From the NCBI GenBank assembly GCA_040220455.1, contig JAVJUS010000126.1:1-64000 (forward strand): a stretch of DNA of 64,000 nt, written 5' to 3'. Position 1 is the stretch's first letter, and the number at the start of each line of letters is the position of its first letter. This document shows positions 52,279 through 61,196 of this stretch, piece by piece. Both the position numbers and the translations under genes were made by a program. The notes below the pieces were generated by a model. It saw nothing but the letters and a program-made list of their open reading frames with translations. It did not search any database and was not told the origin of the DNA. Source of the DNA: JAVJUS01 sp040220455. Lineage in GTDB: Bacteria > Pseudomonadota > Alphaproteobacteria > DSM-16000 > Inquilinaceae.

Positions 52279-55200
52279 TCAAAGGCCCCGGCGCAGCATC
52301 TGCTGCTCGAACATGCGGTCGGGGACGCTCTCCTCGTAATCGACATTGGCGTTGGTGAAGACGGTCGAGTGGCCGGTCTTGTGGTTCTCCGCCCGGATCA
52401 CCATCGACGTCCAGATGCCGTCGATCTCCTCGATCCGTTCGTTGGTGATCGTCTTGAGGGGATTGCCGTTGACGTCCCAGTAGTCGCTGACGAGCGACAT
52501 GTCGATCTCCGGATCAATGCGCCAGACCACGCGGCCGTAACCGATCTCCTCCGCGATTGCGTCGCTGACCGGCGTGCCCTCGACCACGTAGGTCTCGACA
52601 CCGTTCACGGTCTCGGTACCGGTCGTGGCGAAGGTGTAGTCCGACAGCTCCACCTTGTTCTGCTTCTTGATCTCCTCGTAGGTGAAGTCGGTGCCGAGGA
52701 AGTAGTCGCCCCGGTCCGACGCCGCGATGCGCCGGACCTTGCGCAGCGCCGGCAGGTAGAGCCACTGGTCGTCGTCGACCGACGGATCGGGGTAGTCGTA
52801 GGTCAGGAAGGCCGTCCCGCGCACGTTCGTCGGCTCTTCGTAGAACAGGACCGTGCGCTTCTCCTCCCCGAAGTATTTCCGGAACGACCGGATCTCCTGG
52901 ACCCGGGACGTGCCGCTGCGGTCGGTGAGCTCGAGCGTGATGTCCGCCGTCGCGTGCTCGCCCTCCTCGCGGGCATCGACCTCCGCCATCAGGGCGTCGC
53001 CAGAGGGCATCTCCTGGGCCCGCGTCGTGTCGCCCGCGCCGAGGGCGAGACCGCCGGCGACGCCGAGAGCCAGCGCCGCCTTGCCGGCCGTCGCGGCGAC
53101 TCCGCCGCCGGTCGAGGCCCCGGCGCCGCCGGTCAGGAAGCGCGGACGCAGGACGAGCGCCAGCGCCGGCAGCAGCGTCAGGCTCGCCAGGAAGGCGGTC
53201 GAGACGGCGACCGCGACGAGCGCGCCGAACTTGACCAGCGGCGGCACGTCGCTCGTCACGAGGACGCCGAAGCCCAACACCAGGGCGGCGAAGTTGAAGA
53301 ACAGGGCCCGGCCGGTCGTCGGGTAGAGCCGGGCGAGAGCGTCGCGCATGGAGCCCCCCTCCTCGAGTTGGCGATGCAGGCGGTCGAGGGCGTGGATCGC
53401 GAAGTCCACGCCCAGACCGATGGCGATGGCGGCGAACATGGAGGTACCCACGCCGAGCCAGATCCCGGCGAAGCCCATTACCGCGTAGATCAGCAGGATC
53501 GAGACGACGACCGGCGCGCCGGCGAGCAGCCCGGCCACCGCGGAGCGGAACAGCAGCCCGGCCATGGCCATCACGGCGGCGGCCGAGACGACGACGCTCG
53601 CCGCGTGGTCCTCGTCGACGCCGTTGATCCAATGGTAGTCGACATTGACCCGCCCGGTCGGCGTCGCCGTCACGCCCGGCAGGTCGAAGTTCTCGTCCAG
53701 CCACTGCTCGACCGCCGGGACCACCACCGCGTTGTTGGTGTACTCCCCGGTGTCGAGATAGGCGCGCACCAGCGCCCGGCGCCGCTCGTAGTCGACCTCC
53801 TCCTCCAGGTCGGTCGGATCGCCCGAAACCTCGTAGAGCAGGAAGAGCTGGGCGATCAGATTCGGGTCGTCGGGGATCGCGTAGGCGGCGTCGCGGTTCT
53901 CGTTCACCGCCTTGTTCATCTGCTTGATGTAGTCGACGATCGAGGTCGTGCCGTTGACATGCGGCAGCGTCTCCAGGAAGGCCTGGAGATCCTCGATCCC
54001 GCGCAGCACCGCCGGATCGAACAGGCCTTCCCGGCCCTCGGTCTCGATGACCACGTCCAGGTTGTAGGTGCCGTCCATGACCGCGTTGATCCGCTTGTCG
54101 GCGCGGTATAGCGGCTCGCTCGGCTCGAAGTTGTTGATCCGGGAATCGTTGACGACGACCTGGGAGGCGCCGGCGACGCCGGCCACGACGACGACCGCCC
54201 AGAACCCGATGACGAGGCCCGGCCGCGCCAGGACCGCGCCGCCCAGCGCGCCCATGGCGCGGGCCGGCACGCCCTGGCGTCCCGCCGCGCCGTCGCCGCG
54301 GAAGGCCCGGCTCGGCCGCGCCGGCAGCATGGCGAGGATCGCCGGCAGCACGGTCAGCGAATAGACCCAGGCGATCGCCACGCCGACCGCGCCATACAGG
54401 CCGAAATACCGGATCGGCGGCATGTCGTTGGTCGGCCAGAAGGCCAGGAAGCCCGCGATCGTCGTCAGCGAGGTGAAGGTGATCGGGCGCCACTTCTCCC
54501 GCATCACCTCGGCGACGATCGCCTTGCGGTCGCGATCAGGGTCCCGGGCGATGGATTCGTAGTACTCGCTGAAGACATGGACCGAGTCGGCCACCGCGAT
54601 GCCGATCAGGCAGACGATCAGCCCGTTGGTGATGACGTAGAAGGCCACGCCCGAGGCCGCCATGAGGCCGAGGGTCAGCGCGACCGTCGCCAGCACGATC
54701 AGGTTGGGCACCAGGGCGCCGCGGATCGTCAGGAAGGCGGCGAACAGCACCGCGGTGATGATCAGCCCGGCCAGCGGGTTCAGCTTCGCCGCGTCCCGGT
54801 CGATATAGGTCGACAGGAACCCGGCGATCGCCCCCTCGCCCGCAACGTGCAGCGTGACGCCCGGCGGCGTCTCGGCCGAGGCGGTGACGTCGCGGATGGC
54901 GTCATAGGTGGCTTGCGCCGCGTCCTCGTCGATCAGCTCGGCGACGATCACCGTCGCCCGGCCGTCGCGGGCGACCAGGTTGCCGTGGTAGAGCGGGAAG
55001 GCCTCGGCCGCGGCGCGCACCGACGCCGCGCCGACCTCGTCCTGCGGCACGGGGTCGAAGAAGTCCGGGACTTCCATCCCGATATCGGTCCCGACCACGG
55101 TCGATTCCGTCGCCAGGCTGACCACCCGGTCCGGATCGACGTTGTCGAGGCCCAGCAGGCGGTCCGTCAGCCGGTCGACGAGCTGCAGCGTCTCCGGCGT

Positions 55201-55506
55201 ATAGACGCCGCCCGCGCCGCCGCCCTCCGGCGCCGCCTCGTCGGCGACCACGGCGACGACGATCGGGTCGCGCAGTCCGAAGATCTCCTCCACCCGGTCG
55301 CGGTAGACCAGAGCCGGGTTCTCCGGATCGATGAAGGCGCCGGCCGAGGTGTCCTTCTCCAACCGCGGGATCTGGGAGATCCCGGCGGCGATCACCATCA
55401 GGCCCAGGATCAGCACGGGCCAGCGCCAGGCCACGATGCGGCCGAAGAAGCCGCCGGGCGTCCTGGCGGACGGATCGGCCTGAGACGACGAGGGGGAGGT
55501 GGCCAC
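52279..55506 (-). CDS. RND/MMPL-family exporter fused to a LolA-like lipoprotein-sorting domain
   Basis: This 1075-residue protein begins with an RND permease of the MMPL/hopanoid type (residues ~1-800): a first helix, a large periplasmic loop, LNPLAGLIITAVLFAAFL, VCLIGIAVADSVHVFSEYY (helix 4 region), then a second half with GLLFRSAVAGLLAGAPVV and AIAIGLGVDFAIHALDRLH. Residues ~805-828 (ALALGVAGGLALGAGDTTRAQ) look like a retained signal peptide and would form an extra helix. Residues ~830-1075 are a LolA-like domain with QWLYLPALRKVRRIA and DFTYEEIKKQNKVEL. LolA proteins carry lipids across the periplasm. It has a GTG start. Its promoter overlaps the palindromic operator at 55584-55607. Confidence 0.88.
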   Translation of the reverse strand: MATSPSSSQADPSARTPGGFFGRIVAWRWPVLILGLMVIAAGISQIPRLEKDTSAGAFIDPENPALVYRDRVEEIFGLRDPIVVAVVADEAAPEGGGAGGVYTPETLQLVDRLTDRLLGLDNVDPDRVVSLATESTVVGTDIGMEVPDFFDPVPQDEVGAASVRAAAEAFPLYHGNLVARDGRATVIVAELIDEDAAQATYDAIRDVTASAETPPGVTLHVAGEGAIAGFLSTYIDRDAAKLNPLAGLIITAVLFAAFLTIRGALVPNLIVLATVALTLGLMAASGVAFYVITNGLIVCLIGIAVADSVHVFSEYYESIARDPDRDRKAIVAEVMREKWRPITFTSLTTIAGFLAFWPTNDMPPIRYFGLYGAVGVAIAWVYSLTVLPAILAMLPARPSRAFRGDGAAGRQGVPARAMGALGGAVLARPGLVIGFWAVVVVAGVAGASQVVVNDSRINNFEPSEPLYRADKRINAVMDGTYNLDVVIETEGREGLFDPAVLRGIEDLQAFLETLPHVNGTTSIVDYIKQMNKAVNENRDAAYAIPDDPNLIAQLFLLYEVSGDPTDLEEEVDYERRRALVRAYLDTGEYTNNAVVVPAVEQWLDENFDLPGVTATPTGRVNVDYHWINGVDEDHAASVVVSAAAVMAMAGLLFRSAVAGLLAGAPVVVSILLIYAVMGFAGIWLGVGTSMFAAIAIGLGVDFAIHALDRLHRQLEEGGSMRDALARLYPTTGRALFFNFAALVLGFGVLVTSDVPPLVKFGALVAVAVSTAFLASLTLLPALALVLRPRFLTGGAGASTGGGVAATAGKAALALGVAGGLALGAGDTTRAQEMPSGDALMAEVDAREEGEHATADITLELTDRSGTSRVQEIRSFRKYFGEEKRTVLFYEEPTNVRGTAFLTYDYPDPSVDDDQWLYLPALRKVRRIAASDRGDYFLGTDFTYEEIKKQNKVELSDYTFATTGTETVNGVETYVVEGTPVSDAIAEEIGYGRVVWRIDPEIDMSLVSDYWDVNGNPLKTITNERIEEIDGIWTSMVIRAENHKTGHSTVFTNANVDYEESVPDRMFEQQMLRRGL

Positions 55507-55583
55507 GGCGGGGGTTCCTTCGTCTTCGGCGGCGCGGCGCCCGCCCGGTACGGGCCGGTGCCTCGGCGTTCGGCGCGCTGCCT

Positions 55584-55607
55584 TTATATCGTGTATCTAC
55601 ACTATAA
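55584..55607. promoter_or_regulatory. Palindromic MarR-type operator at the RND promoter
   Basis: The perfect dyad GTGTA-TC-TACAC is flanked by TTATA on the left and TATAA on the right, giving a 24-nt site. Read toward the RND gene it includes TATAGT, a plausible -10 element. It lies 78 nt upstream of the RND start and 16 nt from the marR stop. Location and symmetry suggest repression of the exporter operon by the adjacent MarR protein. Confidence 0.7.
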
Positions 55608-55622
55608 GGGTCCGAAAAAAGA

Positions 55623-56180
55623 TCAAGCGCCGTCGAGCAAGGCCTCGATCCCGCGGCCGGCGGCCTGCCACTCGGCCTCGCCCAGATTGGCGCGCAGGCT
55701 CTCCTGGGCCTTGCGCCAGTAGGGCAGCGCGCCGTCGAGCGCGCGGCGTCCGTCGGCCGTCAGCGCCAGCTTGCGCGCCCGCCGCGCCCCCTCCGGCCCG
55801 ACCGCGATGAGGCCGCGCCGCTCCAGGAGTTGAATGTTGCGGGTCAGCGTCGTGCGCTCCATGGCGAGGAAGTCGGCGAGCCGCGTGATCGACGACGCCG
55901 ATCCCTGGGCCACGGCGACCAGCAGCGTGAACTGGGTCGCCTTCAGGCCGGTCGGGCGCAGCGCCTCGTCGTAGCTGCGTGTGACCTTGCGCGCCGCCAT
56001 GCGGGCCCGACGACACGCGCATTCCCGCGCGACGGTGTCGAGATCGGGCGGCGAAATGTCGCCGGCGTCGGGGGTGTCGCGCGCATCGGGAGCCATCTTC
56101 GACCCCGTCGCATGCTCCGCCCCCGGCGTCAAGGCCGACGCCCGCCGGACGGGCGGACGCCGGGCCATGACGGCGTTCAC
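55623..56180 (-). CDS. MarR-family transcriptional regulator
   Basis: This ~185-residue winged-helix repressor has an N-terminal dimerisation helix carrying two cysteines (ARECACRRARMAARKVTRSYDEAL) and a DNA-binding helix-turn-helix (SITRLADFLAMERTTLTRNIQLLERRGLI), followed by the wing (GARRARKLALTADGRRAL). I start at the GTG 56180, which overlaps the hydrolase stop by 4 nt; ATGs at 56168 and 56096 are alternatives and would drop a basic N-terminus. Genes of this kind usually sense small lipophilic molecules and control efflux. Likely targets are the palindrome before the RND gene and related TACACTA sites in the cluster. Confidence 0.88.
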   Translation of the reverse strand: MNAVMARRPPVRRASALTPGAEHATGSKMAPDARDTPDAGDISPPDLDTVARECACRRARMAARKVTRSYDEALRPTGLKATQFTLLVAVAQGSASSITRLADFLAMERTTLTRNIQLLERRGLIAVGPEGARRARKLALTADGRRALDGALPYWRKAQESLRANLGEAEWQAAGRGIEALLDGA

Positions 56181-57151
56181 GCGACCCGGCCCTCGGCTCC
56201 CGCCTCGACCCCCGGCTCGGCCACGGCCGGCGCGGGTTCGGCGGCGGTCTCGTCGCGCGCTCCGGCCACGAAGGCCACCAGGTCGTCGAGCACGCCACGG
56301 TCGAACAGGATCTGGCGATGCCCGAGGCCCGAGCTCTCGCGCAGGCGCGTGTTCTTCAGCGCCGCGTGGATCTTGTCGGCCTCCTCGATCCGGACGAGCA
56401 GGTCGTCGTTGTCGTGGACGAGCAGCACCGGAATGTCGAGGTCCTTGCCCAGCTCGGCGATGTTCCAGTGATCCACCGGCACGCCGTTGCGCGACCAGAG
56501 CTGCTCGCGCATGACCTGGAAGACGGGCTTGGAAATGTGCAGGTAGCCGGCCCATGCCTCCATCACGCGGGGCAGCGTGCAGGGCGCGGAGACCAGCGCC
56601 ACGCGCTTCGGGCCGCGGCCCTCGCGGCGCGCGGTGGCGGAGATCGTGGCGATCGAGCCGAGCGAATGGGCGATGACGGCCTCGATGTCGCCCAGGCTGT
56701 TCATCACGCCCAGGACCGCATTGGAGAAATCGGTCATGGTCGTGTGGTCGCCGGTGGAAACGCCGTGTCCCGGCGCGTCGAAGGCGACCACGCGGTAGCC
56801 CGCCTCGACCAGCGGCTTGGCCATGCCGAACATGCTGGAGCTGTCCGCGCCCCAGCCATGGACCAGCAGGACGATCGGATTGCCCTTCTCGCCCCAGACA
56901 TAGCCGCGCTCGATCGGCGCGTTCTTGAATTTGATGCGCTTGGCGCCCAACGGCATCGTGTCGTCGGTCTTGCCGCCCATCGGGCGGGTGCCGAGGAAAT
57001 GATCCGTCGCCTTCTTGCCGCAGTAGCCCGGCGCGACGGCGCCCAGCGTGCGATAGCCGAGACGGATCGCGCGCAGCTTGAGCGGCACGGCCTCCGGCGC
57101 GGCGGCGGGCGCCGGGCGGGCCGGCGTCGTCTCGGTGTCGGTGACTGCCAT
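56177..57151 (-). CDS. Alpha/beta hydrolase (release hydrolase candidate, CayF-like position)
   Basis: This 324-residue alpha/beta-hydrolase has oxyanion-hole motif VLLVHGWGADSSSM, nucleophile elbow AHSLGS (Ala in place of the usual first Gly), Asp in the LVHDNDDLLV loop and His in GLGHRQILFD. This triad suits a serine esterase or thioesterase. In polyyne clusters a hydrolase or thioesterase at this position frees the acyl chain from its carrier protein. It follows the third desaturase by 120 nt and overlaps marR. N- and C-terminal ~20 residues are Ala/Pro/Glu-rich. Confidence 0.85.
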   Translation of the reverse strand: MAVTDTETTPARPAPAAAPEAVPLKLRAIRLGYRTLGAVAPGYCGKKATDHFLGTRPMGGKTDDTMPLGAKRIKFKNAPIERGYVWGEKGNPIVLLVHGWGADSSSMFGMAKPLVEAGYRVVAFDAPGHGVSTGDHTTMTDFSNAVLGVMNSLGDIEAVIAHSLGSIATISATARREGRGPKRVALVSAPCTLPRVMEAWAGYLHISKPVFQVMREQLWSRNGVPVDHWNIAELGKDLDIPVLLVHDNDDLLVRIEEADKIHAALKNTRLRESSGLGHRQILFDRGVLDDLVAFVAGARDETAAEPAPAVAEPGVEAGAEGRVA

Positions 57152-57271
57152 GTCTCCACCTTCCCTGTCAGGACCGTGCGGGGCCGGTCGCGGCCCGGCG
57201 GCCGGCCCCGGCGGGGTGGCGGGCCGGTCGAACCGGGACCGCCGCGCCCGCCCGGGGCCGCCGTCGGGGCG

Positions 57272-58369
57272 TCAGGCCGCGGCCTTCTTCGTCGGCGAGC
57301 GCCCGTGGTCGCGGGCCATGGCCTCGAAGAAGGACTCGTAGTAGCCGGTCTGCGGGTCGTAGAGGTGGCACTTGGCCACGACGCGCCACAGGGTCGACCA
57401 CTTGAACTTCCGCTCGGTGACGTAGCCGGGGAAGTCCTTCTTGATGAGCGAGGTCGCCTCCTGAAGGTTGTAGCTCGGGATGCCCGGCGCGACGTGGTGC
57501 GCCGTGTGGACCGAGATGTTGTGCGTCAGGAAGTGCAGCCACTGCGGGTAGTGGTAGTCGATCGTCATCAGCCGGCTGCCCTTGCGCCGCCAGGTCGCCC
57601 GGGTCAGGAACGGCAGGTCCTCGGCTGTGTGGTGCATCAGCGTCGTGATCGAGAACCACACGTGGATCGCCAGGAACGGCGCGACGAAGTAGATCAGCAG
57701 CCCGACGATGCCGGTGAACCAGGCCAGCGCCGCCAGGTAGGCGCCACACACGGCCAGGGTGAAGGCGATCGAGCGGCGGACCTCGGCGCGCTGCTTCTTC
57801 TGCGGGAAGAAGCCCGGCTTGAAGCCCGACTCCAGCCAGTACTGACCGGTGCCGAACCAGAACAGCACGGTCCGGTTGGTCGCGTACTTGGCCTTGTCCT
57901 TCAGCGGCATGCGCTTGAAGGTCTCCCAGTCGATCGGGCGCCAGTCGGTGTCCGTCTCGATGTTGTTCGTCGCGGCGTGATGCATGTTGTGGACATGCTT
58001 CCACGCGTTGAACGGATAGATCATCGGCAGCAGCGAAAGGTGGCCGACCCAGTTGTTCAGGGTCTTGGACCGCGAGAACGAGCCGTGGCCGCAGTCATGG
58101 GCGATGCAGTGCAGGCCCCAGCCGCCCAGGCCGGCGGCGATCCACAGCGGGATCCAGAGGCCCCAGTGCGGCGAGACCGACACGAGGAAGACGGAGCCGG
58201 CGTAGAGCGCGTAGCTGGCGAGGAAGCCGATCATGCTGCGCACCACACGCGGCTCGTACATCGACTTCGGAATGGACTGTGCGAGCTTCTGATGCTCCAC
58301 GTCCTGGATCATCTGGACGACGCGCTGGAAGCCGGCGTCCTGGTTCGGGGGAGCGGACAACAACGACAT
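57272..58369 (-). CDS. Membrane fatty-acid desaturase, delta-12/omega-3 type (acetylenase candidate)
   Basis: This 365-residue di-iron desaturase has the three histidine boxes HDCGH (91-95), HVHNMHH (125-131) and HTAHH (288-292), with paired helices between (VRSMIGFLASYALYAGSVFLV, LYWIPLW-like, ALAWFTGIVGLLIYFVAPFL). The HDCGH/HxxHH/HxxHH set belongs to the delta-12 and omega-3 class, which includes acetylenases that turn double into triple bonds. It follows the ACP by 55 nt, matching the third desaturase in cay-type clusters. The substrate is probably the acyl-ACP, though this is inferred. Confidence 0.9.
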   Translation of the reverse strand: MSLLSAPPNQDAGFQRVVQMIQDVEHQKLAQSIPKSMYEPRVVRSMIGFLASYALYAGSVFLVSVSPHWGLWIPLWIAAGLGGWGLHCIAHDCGHGSFSRSKTLNNWVGHLSLLPMIYPFNAWKHVHNMHHAATNNIETDTDWRPIDWETFKRMPLKDKAKYATNRTVLFWFGTGQYWLESGFKPGFFPQKKQRAEVRRSIAFTLAVCGAYLAALAWFTGIVGLLIYFVAPFLAIHVWFSITTLMHHTAEDLPFLTRATWRRKGSRLMTIDYHYPQWLHFLTHNISVHTAHHVAPGIPSYNLQEATSLIKKDFPGYVTERKFKWSTLWRVVAKCHLYDPQTGYYESFFEAMARDHGRSPTKKAAA

Positions 58370-58424
58370 GACGAAGTCTCCTTTGGGTTCCGGTGACGTC
58401 TCGGATCCCGGGTGGCGAGTCGGC

Positions 58425-58772
58425 TCAGTCCTCGGCCGATTCCTCGGCGTTGGACGCTTCCTCGGCCAGGTACTTGGCGAGCGCGTCGATATTCGGGTTC
58501 TCGAACAGCAGGGCCGGCGACAGGCGCCGCTCCACGACCTTCTCCAGCTCGCCCGCGACGCGGACGGCCATGCGCGAGTCCAGGCCGTAGGACTCGAACG
58601 ACTTCGCGGGGTCGATCTCGGAGGGGTCGACCTTCATGTGCTGGGCGAGCCGGTCGACCAGCCACTTCTTGATGTAGGCCTCGCTCAGCGTGTCGGACTC
58701 GGCCTGCGCGGCGCCGCCGCCACCGAGGCCGAGACGCTTGGCGAAACCGGAGAGAACGCCTGCTTGAGCCAT
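58425..58772 (-). CDS. Acyl carrier protein of the desaturase cluster
   Basis: This 115-residue carrier protein has its phosphopantetheine serine in YGLDSRMAV (S66), the normal D-S-x context. A helical acyl-carrier fold spans ~30-105 (YIKKWLVDRLAQHMKVDPSEID...FENPNIDALAKYLAEE). A ~30-residue N-terminal extension containing a GLGGGGAA stretch is unlike housekeeping AcpP. The start is ATG 58772 with AAGGAGA upstream. The ACP sits between the second and third desaturase genes, which argues that desaturation occurs on the ACP-bound chain after loading by the acyl-AMP ligase. Confidence 0.92.
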   Translation of the reverse strand: MAQAGVLSGFAKRLGLGGGGAAQAESDTLSEAYIKKWLVDRLAQHMKVDPSEIDPAKSFESYGLDSRMAVRVAGELEKVVERRLSPALLFENPNIDALAKYLAEEASNAEESAED

Positions 58773-58847
58773 GATCTGTGTCTCCTTGCTTCGAAAAAGG
58801 GCCGGGAACGGCACCCCGCCGGTCCCGACTGCGCCCCTCGGGGCGGG

Positions 58848-59864
58848 TCAGGATGACGGCGCGGCGGCGCCGGGAATCTTGCGGCGTACGCGGGCGATCT
58901 TGGTCGGGCTCGGATCGCGCAGACCCCAGACGATGCCCAGCTTGCCCATGCCGGTGAGCAGCCAGCCGCTCAGGTCCGGCTCGAACCACTTGACGCCGTG
59001 GCGGTGCCACCAGGGAAAGGCATGGTGGTTGTTCTGCAGGCCCTCGCCGAAGGTGAAGACCGCGACCCACCAGCTGTTGGTGCTCTCGTCGCGGTTGTCG
59101 AAAGGACGGCCGCCGAACATGTGGCAGACCGAGCCGACGCACCAGGCGAACTGGTTGGCGACGAACATCCGGGCCAGGCCGCCGAAGATGAAGCCCTGCC
59201 AGACCCCGGCCCAGGAGCCCAGGACCAGGCCGCCCACCGCGGCGGGAACCGCCAGCCCGGCGAACAGCCAGACGAAATAGGTGCGGTGGACGAAGAACGC
59301 CGTCCGGTCGCCCATGATGTCCTTGGCCCAGCGGCCCCAGGAGGAGGTCTCCTCCGACAGCATCCAGGGCATGTGCGACCACCACAGGCCGCGCAGCTTG
59401 GCCATCGGGCCGTCCTTGAGGTGCGGCGAGTGCGGGTCGCCCTCGCGGTCGCTGAAGGCGTGATGGCGCCGGTGGGTGGCCACCCAGTAGAGCAGTGGGC
59501 CCTGGGCTGCGGTCGACCCCGCGATCAGCATCGCGAGCTTGGTCGCCCGGCCGGCCTTGAAGGCCAGGTGCGCCGCCATGCGATGGAAGCCCATGCTGAC
59601 GCCGGCCATGTGGATGAAGTACATGACCGCGAACAGCACCCAGGCCGTCATCGTGACCTGGCCGACCAGCGTCAGCCGCACGGCTTCCACGAAGCCCGCG
59701 AACGGCACCAGCATCACCGAGAGGGCCACGAGGCGGATCGCGAACGCGCCCTGCTGGTTGACCTTGACGATGCCGGCAGCCGGGGAGCGCGCTCGCGCCC
59801 TGTCCGCCGGGCGGGGCGCCGCGGCGCCCGCTCTCGTTTCGTCGATCGTCGTGTCGGACGGCAT
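58848..59864 (-). CDS. Membrane fatty-acid desaturase, delta-9 type (second of pair)
   Basis: This 338-residue stearoyl-CoA-like desaturase has histidine boxes HRMAAH (94-99), HRRHH (131-135) and QNNHH (277-281), with GDPHSP after box 2. Its partner at 59962 carries HRFFSHH in box 1; here SHH is AHL, so one histidine is lost. Box 3 likewise reads QNNHH, where its partner has HNNHH. Two hydrophobic hairpins flank the boxes. GAGGAGG precedes the ATG at 59864. It lies 97 nt after the first desaturase and 75 nt before the ACP gene. The altered boxes may mark a different iron site or reaction. Confidence 0.88.
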   Translation of the reverse strand: MPSDTTIDETRAGAAAPRPADRARARSPAAGIVKVNQQGAFAIRLVALSVMLVPFAGFVEAVRLTLVGQVTMTAWVLFAVMYFIHMAGVSMGFHRMAAHLAFKAGRATKLAMLIAGSTAAQGPLLYWVATHRRHHAFSDREGDPHSPHLKDGPMAKLRGLWWSHMPWMLSEETSSWGRWAKDIMGDRTAFFVHRTYFVWLFAGLAVPAAVGGLVLGSWAGVWQGFIFGGLARMFVANQFAWCVGSVCHMFGGRPFDNRDESTNSWWVAVFTFGEGLQNNHHAFPWWHRHGVKWFEPDLSGWLLTGMGKLGIVWGLRDPSPTKIARVRRKIPGAAAPSS

Positions 59865-59961
59865 TATCGCCCTCCTCGGTTCTTCGTCTCGGGGGCCGGA
59901 CGGCTGGGCCGGCGGCCCCCGGCGATGGTGCAGTCGGGAAACGTTCCGGCCGGCGGCGCGC

Positions 59962-60906
59962 CTATCCCGCGGCGCCTCGCCGCGCCTTGGGCCGGCGGAC
60001 ATCGCTGACCAGACCCAGCGCGGCCAGGAGCTCGATCGACCAGCCGCCCGGGTCGAGCTGCCAGAGGCTCTGCGAGGTCCGCGCCAGCGCCGGATAGGCG
60101 TGATGGTTGTTGTGCCAGCCGCCGCCGATCGTCGGCAGCGACAGCCAGGCGAGGTTGCGGCTGTTGCTGCGGGTGTTGTGGGGCTGGCGGCCGAACAGAT
60201 GGGCGAAGGAGTTCACCGACCAGGTGAACTGGTCGACCAGGAAGATGCGCACGAAGCCGCCCCACAGGAGGCCGAGGCCCGCGCCCGCCCAGGACCCGGC
60301 GATCAGCCCGCCCAGCGCCGCCGGCAGGGCCAGCCCGGCCAGGACGAACACCGCATAGAGCTGGTTGAGCTGGAAAATCAGACGGTCCCTGAACAGATCG
60401 GGGACGTATTTCGACCAGTCGGTGTCGTCGACCACGAACAGCCAGCCGACATGGGCGTGCCACCAGCCGCGCAGGCCGTTGATCAGGCCGCTGCCGTGCA
60501 GCTTGGGCGAATGGGGATCGCCCGGCCGGTCGGTGAAGGCATGGTGCTTGCGGTGCACCGCCGCCCAGAACAGCACGGGACCCTGCGCCCCCATCGAGCC
60601 CAGAGCGCCGATGATCGTCGTCATCACCGGTCCCGCCTTGAAGGCATGGTGGGAGAAGAAGCGGTGCATGCCGACCTCGACGCCGAACGACGTCAGGACG
60701 TACATGAACGCGAGGAGGCCGATCTCCAGCCAGCCGATGCCGTAGACGGCGGCGATCGCCACGGCGGCCACGGTCCCCACCATTGGCAGGCCGACGGTCA
60801 CCAGGGCGACCCGCCGCTGCAGGCGGGCCTTGGCCTCGAGCGGGTCGGAAGCGGCCGCCGACGAGGCGGAAGCGGCTTCACGGTCTTCGATTGCGGTGGA
60901 TGTCAT
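59962..60906 (-). CDS. Membrane fatty-acid desaturase, delta-9 type (first of pair)
   Basis: This 314-residue integral membrane di-iron desaturase has the full set of boxes: HRFFSHH (81-87), HRKHH (118-122) and HNNHH (265-269). The Asp-rich DRPGDPHSP after box 2 is typical of acyl-CoA/acyl-ACP delta-9 enzymes. Four transmembrane helices are expected. The start is ATG 60906 with GGAAGG 4 nt upstream. It has its own promoter in the 290-nt gap to the ligase gene. It is homologous to the next desaturase, probably by duplication within the cluster. Confidence 0.9.
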   Translation of the reverse strand: MTSTAIEDREAASASSAAASDPLEAKARLQRRVALVTVGLPMVGTVAAVAIAAVYGIGWLEIGLLAFMYVLTSFGVEVGMHRFFSHHAFKAGPVMTTIIGALGSMGAQGPVLFWAAVHRKHHAFTDRPGDPHSPKLHGSGLINGLRGWWHAHVGWLFVVDDTDWSKYVPDLFRDRLIFQLNQLYAVFVLAGLALPAALGGLIAGSWAGAGLGLLWGGFVRIFLVDQFTWSVNSFAHLFGRQPHNTRSNSRNLAWLSLPTIGGGWHNNHHAYPALARTSQSLWQLDPGGWSIELLAALGLVSDVRRPKARRGAAG

Positions 60907-61052
60907 CGGGCCTTCCGTCGTGCGTTGCGGCATCGCCACGGCGCCTCGGCTCGCCTGCCGACCGGGCCCTATCCTTCGTGCGCGAACCGTTCGCGGCGAT
61001 GGAGGGACCCGCAAGTCACGAACCGTCGGCCGTCATGCGCGGGTGGCGAATA

Positions 61053-61138
61053 CTCGTATAACGAGCATCACTAATTTTGTCTCTACTTTATACCTTGCTG
61101 CGTTGCACCATTCAAGCAGTAAAAGAGTGAGTACACTA
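61053..61138 (-). promoter_or_regulatory. Promoter and operator region of the desaturase-ACP operon
   Basis: On the minus strand TTGAAT (61115-61110) and TATAAA (61092-61087) are 17 nt apart, a good sigma-70 promoter. Just downstream is a perfect palindrome CTCGT-ATA-ACGAG (61053-61065). Just upstream, at 61132-61138, TACACTA (plus strand) repeats the 7-mer present in the RND operator. The rest of the 290-nt gap shows no gene. Confidence 0.65.
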
Positions 61139-61196
61139 AGATGCACGACTTAAAAACGATACATGCGTAACAATCGGTCGCGCCGGGGAGCACCCC

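Noticed and set aside
50779..54111. Very long open frame on the plus strand opposite the RND and DUF1302 genes
   Set aside because: It is Arg/Asp/Gln/Val low-complexity sequence with no domain, as expected for the antisense frame of high-GC genes. The minus strand carries clear RND, LolA-like and DUF1302 motifs.
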